Part shown: positions 9,191-14,649 of the stretch, piece by piece | How positions within the stretch are numbered: position 1 is the stretch's first letter | How the letters are laid out: every line of letters starts with the position of its first letter | Assembly: GCF_024753135.1 (NCBI RefSeq) | Contig: NZ_JANUGP010000049.1 | Coordinates: forward strand, 1-34,399 | Direction of reading: 5' to 3' | DNA: 34,399 nucleotides | Source of the DNA: Streptomyces pyxinicus | GTDB taxonomy: Bacteria; Actinomycetota; Actinomycetes; Streptomycetales; Streptomycetaceae | Position numbers and translations under genes: made by a program | The notes under the pieces: model-generated | The model's input: only the letters and a program-made list of their open reading frames with translations | Told to the model about the DNA's origin: nothing | Databases searched by the model: none

Positions 9191-9691
9191 GTGCCTCTCC
9201 CCATGGACGAAAGCGCACCGCCCGGGCCCGCCCCGCGGGCCGCACTGCACCACCTGGCGGTCGAGACGGCCGACCTCGACAACTGCGTCGCGTGGTACAC
9301 CGACTTCTTCGGCGGCACCGCGGCCTGGAGCCTCGACACCTTCTCCGAGCTGACCCGGCAACGGCTGCCCGGCATCACCCGGCTGACCGAAGTGGTGGCC
9401 GCCGGCACCCGCTTCCACCTGTTCACCCGCTCCGCCGCCTACGCCGGCCCGCACCCGGACACCCTCCAGTTCCAGCACGTGTGCATGACCGCCGCGACCG
9501 CCGGGGAACTGCGGAGCTGGCGGGAGCGCTGGCAGCGGCTGTTCGCCTCCGGCCGGTACGTCTTCGCCCGCCCCGAACCCCCGACCGACGTTGTCGTGGA
9601 CGCCGACGGCGTGAGCAGCTTCTACGCCTTGGACGTCAACGGGCTGGAGTACGAGTTCACCCACATACCGGCGGAGGCCGAGGGGCGGTGA
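9191..9691 (+). CDS. VOC-family dioxygenase, L-DOPA 2,3-dioxygenase (LmbB1-type) candidate
   Basis: The 166-residue protein is a two-module VOC (glyoxalase/extradiol dioxygenase) fold. Likely metal ligands are H21 (ALHHLAVE), H96 (LQFQHVCM) and E155 (NGLEYEFTH), the 2-His-1-Glu set. Length and organisation fit the small L-DOPA 2,3-extradiol dioxygenases of 4-alkylproline pathways (LmbB1, HrmF, SibV, TomH). These open L-DOPA to a product that cyclises to a dihydropyrrole. Start GTG 9191 is chosen over ATG 9203 because GGAAAGGA at about 9173-9180 is correctly spaced for it. The stop overlaps the next GTG (GTGA). The assignment rests on family features remembered and on the neighbouring genes, not on a search; another VOC activity is possible. 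Confidence 0.75.
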   Translation: MPLPMDESAPPGPAPRAALHHLAVETADLDNCVAWYTDFFGGTAAWSLDTFSELTRQRLPGITRLTEVVAAGTRFHLFTRSAAYAGPHPDTLQFQHVCMTAATAGELRSWRERWQRLFASGRYVFARPEPPTDVVVDADGVSSFYALDVNGLEYEFTHIPAEAEGR

Positions 9692-10731
9692 GCGCGCTGG
9701 ACGGCACCTCGCCCACCGGACAACTGGAGGCCGACGGCACCGGGTACGGCGGCCGGCCCTACGGGCTGGAACCCCTGCTGCTGCCGCCCGCCCCGGTGCC
9801 GTACCGCGTCGACGGCCCCCTGGCCCGGCGGTACGCCGACCTCCTCGGCACCGGCCCGGGCCCGGAGACGGGGCCCGCCGCCGGTCCGGGAGCGCCAGGT
9901 GGCGCCGACTGCGCGGAACGGCTGTTCTGGTTCCGGTGGATCACCGGCCACCAGGTCACCTTCCTGCTCTGGCAGGAGCTGGCACGGCGGGCCGCCGAAG
10001 CCGCCGAGCCCACCGCACCGGCACCCGCATCAGCGGACGAGGTGGCCGCCGCGGCCCGACTGGTCCGCGGCTACTCGGCCATGCTGCTGTACACGGCCTC
10101 CTGCACCCGGGACGTCTACCACCGGGTCATCCGGCCGAGCATGGCGCTGCACCATCCCGCGTTCAGCGGCGCGTGGGCCCGCGACTACACCCCCGTACGC
10201 CCCCTGCTGCGGGGCAGGCTCCCCGCCGCCTGGGCCGGCCGCGCCGACGCCCTGCTCGGCGAGTGCGCCCTCAACGAGACCGTGCACGAGGGCATCGCCG
10301 AGAAGCTGGTGCCCGGCGCGCCCTCGCTGCTGCAAGCGGCGGCGGGCGACGGCCGGGCCCTGCCGCGCGACGTGCGGGCGGTGCTGTTCGACCTGTACTT
10401 CCTCACCGTGCACGCGCCCTGCCCGCCCGCGGAGGCCGCCGTCCAACTGCTGCGCCGCGTACGGGCGGTACGGGAGGATCTGGCGGCCAACGGCCTGTAT
10501 CCGGCGGGAGCCTCCAGCCGGGCCGAGAGACCGGCCGCGCTGCGGGCGGAGCCGGTGGAGGAGATCGAGCACACCGTCTCCCGGCTCCTCGGCCGTCTCG
10601 CCCGCGACTCCGTAGGGTGTTCCGGCCCCGGACCACCCGGCACGGACCCGCCCACCGGTCCCGCCCGCGACCCCTCGCCGCCCCGCCCGTTCGAGCACCC
10701 ACTGGAAGGAAGCGGATGCCATGGCGCATGA
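9688..10731 (+). CDS. Heme-dependent aromatic oxygenase (TDO superfamily), L-tyrosine 3-hydroxylase (LmbB2-type) candidate
   Basis: The 347-residue protein has an all-helical layout with LFWFRWITGHQVTFLLWQEL near residues 79-97. The GHQ histidine is H88 and resembles the distal-side HQ motif of tryptophan 2,3-dioxygenase. Further on are CTRDVYHRVIRPSMALHHPA and LNETVHEG, where H200 is a candidate axial heme ligand. I assign it to the histidine-ligated heme aromatic oxygenases that make L-DOPA from L-tyrosine with peroxide (LmbB2, Orf13, HrmE, SibU, TomI). The adjacent VOC and GGT-like genes, translationally overlapping on the 5' side, are exactly the expected partners. About 35 Pro/Gly-rich residues at the C-terminus look disordered. 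A PrnB-type or tryptophan dioxygenase function is the main alternative. Confidence 0.72.
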   Translation: MSALDGTSPTGQLEADGTGYGGRPYGLEPLLLPPAPVPYRVDGPLARRYADLLGTGPGPETGPAAGPGAPGGADCAERLFWFRWITGHQVTFLLWQELARRAAEAAEPTAPAPASADEVAAAARLVRGYSAMLLYTASCTRDVYHRVIRPSMALHHPAFSGAWARDYTPVRPLLRGRLPAAWAGRADALLGECALNETVHEGIAEKLVPGAPSLLQAAAGDGRALPRDVRAVLFDLYFLTVHAPCPPAEAAVQLLRRVRAVREDLAANGLYPAGASSRAERPAALRAEPVEEIEHTVSRLLGRLARDSVGCSGPGPPGTDPPTGPARDPSPPRPFEHPLEGSGCHGA

Positions 10732-11920
10732 CGTGATCGTCGTCGGTGGCGGCATAGCGGGCTGTGTGGCCGCCGAACGGCTGGCCGGGCAGGGGCTGAG
10801 CGTGCTGCTCCTGGAGCGCGGGCCTCTGGCCGGCGGCGCGACCGGCCGCAACCAGGGCGGTCTGCTGCCGAGCCCGCTGCCCGCGTGCGCCGCGCTGTTC
10901 GCCGAGGCCGTCTCCTGCTACGCGCGGGCCGACCGGGAGAGCGAGGTGCCCTTCCGGTTCCGGCCGCACGGCTATCTGCTGGTCGCCGGGGACGAGGAGG
11001 GCATGGAGCGGGCCCGCGGCCACGGCCGGGCGCTGTCCGCGGCCGGGTTCCCGGCCCACGAGATCGGGCCCGGTGAACTGCGGGAGCGGGAACCCGCGCT
11101 CGCCCCCGACCTGGCCGGTGCGGTGGCCGTGGCGGGCGCCCACGCCCTCCACCCGGTGCTCGCGGCGGCGGCCATGGCCGGCCGGGCCGCCCACGCGGGA
11201 GCCGAGATCCGCACGCACAGCCCGGTCCGGGGCCTGACAGCCGACGGCGGCCGGGTCACCGGTGTTGTCACGGACACCGGGCCGCTGTCCGCCGGCTCGG
11301 TGGTGCTCGCGGCCGGGCCGTGGTCACGGAGCCTGGCCCGGCAAGCGGGCAGCGACGTACCGGTGTTCGGGGCCCGTGGCTGGCTGCTGCGCACCGCCCC
11401 GGTCCCGGGCGCGGTGTTCCGCCACACGCTCATGCAGTCCACCTGGCACGGCCCGGGCGGCCTGAAACGCGGCGGACCGCCGCTCCTGGCCGATATCGCC
11501 GCCCCCGCCGCCACGGCCACCCAAGTGGTCTTCTCCTTGCAGCCGTTGCCCGGCGGCGAAGTGGTGCTCGGCTCCAGCAGCGGGCCGGCGCTCCAGTTCG
11601 ACGACGTACGGGACGGCGCCGACGCGGTCCCGCTGATCGCCGCTGCGGCGGCCCGGCACGCCCCGGTGCTCGGCCGGACACCGGTGTGCGCCGCCTGGTC
11701 GGGTGTGCGCCCGATGTCTCCGGACGGGCTGCCCATCGTCGGTCCGGCGCCCGGCGCCCCGGGGCTGTGGCTGCTCACCGGATTCGGCATCGACGGCATG
11801 CCCCTGGCCCCCGGCACGGCCCGGCTGCTCACGGAGCACCTGATGTCCGGCCGGTGCCCGGACGACGCCGAGCCGTTCACCCCGGAACGGTTCGACGGCG
11901 GGGAGGGCCAGGGGAGCTAG
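10721..11920 (+). CDS. FAD-dependent amine oxidase, DAO / glycine oxidase family
   Basis: The 399-residue flavoprotein begins with the FAD-binding VVGGGIAGCVAAERLAGQGL and an acidic-ended strand (LLLERG). It ends with the DAO-family signature SPDGLPIVGPAPGAPGLWLL and FGIDGMPLAPGTA. Relatives oxidise secondary amines, glycine, sarcosine, proline or D-amino acids to imines. ATG 10721 lies inside the end of the upstream hydroxylase gene and has GGAAGGA upstream, so the two are coupled. In this operon a plausible substrate is the dihydropyrrole or proline ring made by the three preceding enzymes, which oxidation could turn into a pyrrole. That is inference. The stop TAG is part of the CTAG that became the insertion point of the adjacent mobile elements; the reading frame is intact. 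Confidence 0.85.
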   Translation: MAHDVIVVGGGIAGCVAAERLAGQGLSVLLLERGPLAGGATGRNQGGLLPSPLPACAALFAEAVSCYARADRESEVPFRFRPHGYLLVAGDEEGMERARGHGRALSAAGFPAHEIGPGELREREPALAPDLAGAVAVAGAHALHPVLAAAAMAGRAAHAGAEIRTHSPVRGLTADGGRVTGVVTDTGPLSAGSVVLAAGPWSRSLARQAGSDVPVFGARGWLLRTAPVPGAVFRHTLMQSTWHGPGGLKRGGPPLLADIAAPAATATQVVFSLQPLPGGEVVLGSSSGPALQFDDVRDGADAVPLIAAAAARHAPVLGRTPVCAAWSGVRPMSPDGLPIVGPAPGAPGLWLLTGFGIDGMPLAPGTARLLTEHLMSGRCPDDAEPFTPERFDGGEGQGS

Positions 11921-12146
11921 GCCCTGTCGTCAAACTCCCTCCCCCAGCCTCCGGCCGGGAGGTGCCCCCAGCTCCGCGACGCCATGCACGCACTCTCGCC
12001 GCACCGGGCCCTGACCCAAGTACGTCCAGTACGAGGATCAGGGCCCGGCACTCCCCCCAGCCTCCGGCCGGGGGGACCCCCAGAGCACGCACCTGACGCC
12101 GCGAAGCCCGCCCTCCGGGCGAACGGCGGGAGTTTGACGACAGGAC
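11921..12146. mobile_element. MITE-like element of 226 bp flanked by CTAG
   Basis: The ends are near-perfect inverted repeats. The left reads GCCCTGTCGTCAAACTCCC at 11921-11939; the right, reverse-complemented from 12146, is the same except for one mismatch at position 2. CTAG flanks both sides (11917-11920 and 12147-12150), as expected for a 4-bp target duplication. Inside are two related blocks containing CAGCCTCCGGCCGG and an inverted repeat of CCGGGCCCTGA / TCAGGGCCCGG around 12005-12047. There is no coding capacity for a transposase. It is best explained as a non-autonomous miniature transposable element of a kind frequent in Streptomyces. Confidence 0.8.
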
Positions 12147-12150
12147 CTAG
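12147..12150. repeat. CTAG shared by two target-site duplications
   Basis: This CTAG is the right flank of the MITE and the left flank of the IS. The matching copies lie at 11917-11920 and 13531-13534. Three CTAGs separated by two elements indicate two insertions at one original CTAG. Confidence 0.8.
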
Positions 12151-12249
12151 TAGTGCTTTGTTAGGTCGTGTCGTAGGGCTGCCATGGGGTGGGTTGTCGG
12201 CAGGTGGGGCAAGTGCCGGTCCAGGTGGCCAGCAGGTGCTGAAGCAGGT

Positions 12250-12292
12250 CCAGGGCCTGGTAGAGGCTCAGGCCCTGGCAGGGGCTTTTGGG
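12250..12292 (-). promoter_or_regulatory. Candidate -1 ribosomal frameshift signal
   Basis: On the minus strand, CCCAAAA (12292-12286) is in the X_XXY_YYZ register of the transposase frame (codons CCA, AAA). After a 7-base spacer comes a perfect 10-bp stem, 12278-12269 with 12259-12250, and a 9-base loop. The zero-frame TGA lies across the stem-loop boundary. Everything described is visible; that it works is inference. Confidence 0.45.
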
Positions 12293-13476
12293 CAGGTCCG
12301 CTGTTCGGTGAGGAAGAGATGGGCGGCGGTGACGAGGGTGACGTGCCGCTGCCAGCCGACGAACGAGCGTCCTTCGAAGTGGGCGAGCCCGAGGCCCGCC
12401 TTGAGTTCCCGGTAGTCGTGTTCAATGCGCCAGCGGGACTTCGCCAGCCGAACCAGGTCGCGGGCGGGGATGTCGGCGGGCAGGTTCGAGATCCAGTATT
12501 TCACCGGCTCGGCCTCGCCCTCGGGCCACTGCGCGATCAGGTGGACGAGCCCGATGACACCGTCTGCGGCAGGTTTCGGCCGCCGCCCCGCGAGCCTGAC
12601 GCGTAAGAACACGAAACGTGAGGCCAGCGCTGCTTTGGAGCCCTTGCGCCAGGTCACCGTCACGGCCCGGCCGGCCCCGGCGGCCAGGACGTGGTCGCGC
12701 AGGCTCACCGCCCGGGTGCGGTAGCGGGGCAGCGGCCTTGGGCCGAGCCCGCCGTAAGGCGGCCGGAAAGGCTCAGCCGACGCGGAGTGCGCGGTCAACT
12801 CACCCTTGACCTGCAACGCGTAGGCCAGGCCCCGTTCCTCCAGAGCATGGCGGAACTCGGCGTTTGCGCCGTAGCCGGCGTCCGCGACCAGCACCGCGGG
12901 CCGTAGACGCAGAGCCGCGAGCTCGTCGAGCATCTCCAGCGCGAGCTGCCACTTGGGCCGGTGACGCTCGGTGTCGGGGATACGGCATCGGGCCCGACGG
13001 CTGGCCGCATCGGGCCCGTCCCAGCAGCGGGGCAGGAACAGCCGCCACGACAGCGGACACGAAGCAGTGTCCGAGGCGGCATGGACACTCACCCCGATCT
13101 GGCAGTTGCCGACCTTGCCCAGTGTGCCGGAGTACTGCCGGGCCACTCCGGGCGACGACACACCGTCTTTGAGGAAGCCGGTGTCGTCCACTACCCAGAC
13201 CTGCGGTCGCACCACTGCCACCGCCCGGCGGGCCAGCCGTGCCCGGACCGATTCCACCGGCCAGGTCGACGTCGTCATGAACTGCTGCAACTGCTGGTGA
13301 TCCACCCCGAGGCGACCAGCCATCGGCTGCATCGACTTCCGGCGCCCGTCCAGGAGCAAGCCACGCAGATACAGGCCGCCCTTCACCCGCTGATCCGCCC
13401 GCGCCAAAGGCTTGAACATCTCCCCGGCGAACTCCTCCAACCGGTCACGAAACGCAGCGAGTTCATCCGCCCTCAT
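12268..13476 (-). CDS. IS701-family DDE transposase, possible -1 frameshift at the C-terminus
   Basis: The 402-residue zero-frame product carries the DDE elements VWVVDDTGFLKDG (first Asp), LVADAGYGANAEF (second Asp) and WRIEHDYRELKAGLGLAHFE (Glu, YREMK-like). It begins at ATG 13476 and stops at TGA 12268. The -1 frame then stays open to TAA at 12161-12163, inside the inverted repeat, and encodes 41 more residues. These include LSLYQALDLLQHLLATW and a CPTC pair, and look like the true family C-terminus. The in-frame heptamer C-CCA-AAA (12292-12286) and a following 10-bp hairpin could allow a programmed -1 shift to a protein of about 438 residues. A one-base deletion or sequencing error is the simpler alternative. 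Confidence 0.85.
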   Translation of the reverse strand: MRADELAAFRDRLEEFAGEMFKPLARADQRVKGGLYLRGLLLDGRRKSMQPMAGRLGVDHQQLQQFMTTSTWPVESVRARLARRAVAVVRPQVWVVDDTGFLKDGVSSPGVARQYSGTLGKVGNCQIGVSVHAASDTASCPLSWRLFLPRCWDGPDAASRRARCRIPDTERHRPKWQLALEMLDELAALRLRPAVLVADAGYGANAEFRHALEERGLAYALQVKGELTAHSASAEPFRPPYGGLGPRPLPRYRTRAVSLRDHVLAAGAGRAVTVTWRKGSKAALASRFVFLRVRLAGRRPKPAADGVIGLVHLIAQWPEGEAEPVKYWISNLPADIPARDLVRLAKSRWRIEHDYRELKAGLGLAHFEGRSFVGWQRHVTLVTAAHLFLTEQRTCPKAPARA

Positions 13477-13530
13477 ACCCGCAGAGAAGCACCAGACTGC
13501 CGACCCGACAAGACACCTAACAAAGCACTA

Positions 13531-14016
13531 CTAGGAGAGTTCCTCGATCCTCGGCTGCACGAGGCCGGTCAGGTCCGCTGCCTCGATCCGTACGGTGCGG
13601 TCGGCTCGGCCGCTGCCGCAGTACACGGTGCCCATGCCGGTCACCGACGCGTCGAAGACGGTCACGACGCCGGGCAGGCCGCAGACGGGGCTCGCGCCGC
13701 CGGGTTCCATGCCCAGCAGGCTCAGTTCCCCGGGCTCGGCCTGGCGGAGCTTGGCGCGGGACACGCCCGCCGCCCGGGCCAGCCGGCCGTAGTGGACGCG
13801 TGCGGTGACGGGCAGCGCCGCCAGCACGAAGGCGCCGTCGGCCGTCCGGAAGACCATGGTCTTCAGCAGCTGCCCGGTGGCGAGGCCGAGCTTCGTCTCG
13901 GCGTCCTCCCGCCCGACGATCGGGACGTGGTCGAGGACGGTGAAGGGCACGCCGGACGCGCGGAGCACCTCCACGGGTGACAGGACGCCGTCGGGCTCGG
14001 CGGGCGGCTGCGACAT
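13531..14016 (-). CDS. YbaK/EbsC-family aminoacyl-tRNA deacylase-like protein
   Basis: The 161-residue protein belongs to the YbaK/ProX editing-domain superfamily. It has an N-terminal SPVEVLRASGVPFTVLDH, the KTMVF strand (GQLLKTMVFRTADGAFVL) and GGASPVCGLPG near the active-site cleft. Such proteins usually hydrolyse mischarged tRNAs, for example Cys-tRNA(Pro) or Ala-tRNA(Pro). The ATG at 14016 follows the flavin reductase stop by one base, so the two are coupled in the halogenase operon. Its presence in a pathway expected to make a proline-like amino acid suggests that it clears tRNA(Pro) mischarged with the analogue or intermediate, a self-protection role (inference). Its stop TAG is part of the CTAG used by the IS element. 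Confidence 0.8.
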   Translation of the reverse strand: MSQPPAEPDGVLSPVEVLRASGVPFTVLDHVPIVGREDAETKLGLATGQLLKTMVFRTADGAFVLAALPVTARVHYGRLARAAGVSRAKLRQAEPGELSLLGMEPGGASPVCGLPGVVTVFDASVTGMGTVYCGSGRADRTVRIEAADLTGLVQPRIEELS

Positions 14017-14017
14017 C

Positions 14018-14602
14018 TCACTCCTCGTCGGCTCGGTCCGGCCGGGGCCGGCCGGACCCGGCCACGCTATCGCCCGTCGGCCACGCGGCGTACCGGCGCA
14101 ACCCGTAGAGCAGCGGGGCCCGTTCGGATCCGGTGCCGACGCTGACCCGCAGCACCCGGCCGAAGACGACGGTGTGGTCCCCGACGCGCCGCGCCTCGTG
14201 GACCCGGCAGTCGCCCACGGCCTGCGCGGCGTCCGGCAGATGGGGGCCGGCCGCCGCGTCCGGAAGCCGCCAGGGCGTGCGCCGGAACCGGTCCGGGTCA
14301 CCGGAGGCGAAGAGTTCCGCCACGTTCCGGGCACGGTGGTGCAGCAGGTTGACGCTGAAGGCCCCGCTGCCCTCCAGCGCGTCCAGGGTGGGGCTGCCGC
14401 TGCGCACGCACACCAGGAGTACGGGCGGATCCAGCGAGACGCCGCACAGGGACGAACACGTCATGCCCCAGGGGCGGCCGGCGGCGTCCAGCGCGGCGAC
14501 CACCGCGACGCCGGTCGGGAACAGGGACATCAGCGTCCTGAAGTCGCCCGCGGCCGCCCTGGTGTCCTGGACGGCCACGGCAGCCGCGTCCGGCCCCGTC
14601 AC
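14018..14602 (-). CDS. Flavin reductase (FMN/FAD reductase domain), halogenase partner
   Basis: The 194-residue protein has the flavin-reductase-like split-barrel motifs. FRTLMSLFPTGVAVVAALDA opens the domain, MTCSSLCGVSLDPPVLLVCV follows, and SGAFSVNLLHHRARNVAELF is the typical central block. It would reduce FAD with NAD(P)H and release FADH2 to the halogenase encoded just upstream. GTG 14602 is chosen because it overlaps the stop of a 16-codon reading frame that itself overlaps the halogenase stop, giving stop-start coupling. The in-frame sequence further upstream lies inside the halogenase gene and is not part of this protein. No other reductase is present nearby, so it is the natural two-component partner. 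Confidence 0.88.
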   Translation of the reverse strand: MTGPDAAAVAVQDTRAAAGDFRTLMSLFPTGVAVVAALDAAGRPWGMTCSSLCGVSLDPPVLLVCVRSGSPTLDALEGSGAFSVNLLHHRARNVAELFASGDPDRFRRTPWRLPDAAAGPHLPDAAQAVGDCRVHEARRVGDHTVVFGRVLRVSVGTGSERAPLLYGLRRYAAWPTGDSVAGSGRPRPDRADEE

Positions 14603-14649
14603 GGGACGGCTCCCCGCACCCGGGGCGGCGCCGGCGCCGGCTCGGGCAT
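14599..14649 (-). other. 16-codon linking ORF between halogenase and flavin reductase
   Basis: The ATG at 14649 overlaps the halogenase stop (TGATG), and the TGA at 14601-14599 overlaps the GTG of the flavin reductase (GTGA). The peptide is MPEPAPAPPRVRGAVP. It could act as a relay for translational coupling; the peptide itself probably has no function, and chance cannot be excluded. Confidence 0.35.

Larger units (their letters stand above)
12151..13530 (-). mobile_element. IS701-family insertion sequence, 1380 bp
   Basis: The terminal inverted repeats are 16 bp and perfect: TAGTGCTTTGTTAGGT at 12151-12166 and its reverse complement at 13515-13530. The element is flanked by the 4-bp direct repeat CTAG, the target type of IS701-like elements. 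It carries one DDE transposase on the minus strand. The perfect ends and flanks suggest a recent insertion. The unmodified right flank CTAG contains the stop codon of the YbaK-like gene, so no neighbouring protein is disrupted. Confidence 0.92.

Noticed and set aside
9688..10731. PrnB-type (pyrrolnitrin ring rearrangement) enzyme, suggested by the nearby halogenase
   Set aside because: PrnB is in the same superfamily and has a similar region, but the GHQ context, the overall size and above all the adjacent VOC and GGT-like genes fit a tyrosine hydroxylase better. PrnB is kept only as an alternative.
11921..12146. Phage or integrative-element attachment site
   Set aside because: Terminal inverted repeats with CTAG flanks and no integrase or tRNA gene point to a MITE instead.
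12147..12425. Separate small gene at the left end of the IS
   Set aside because: The minus-strand reading here is either noise or, in the correct frame, the continuation of the transposase C-terminus; there is no independent start or family.
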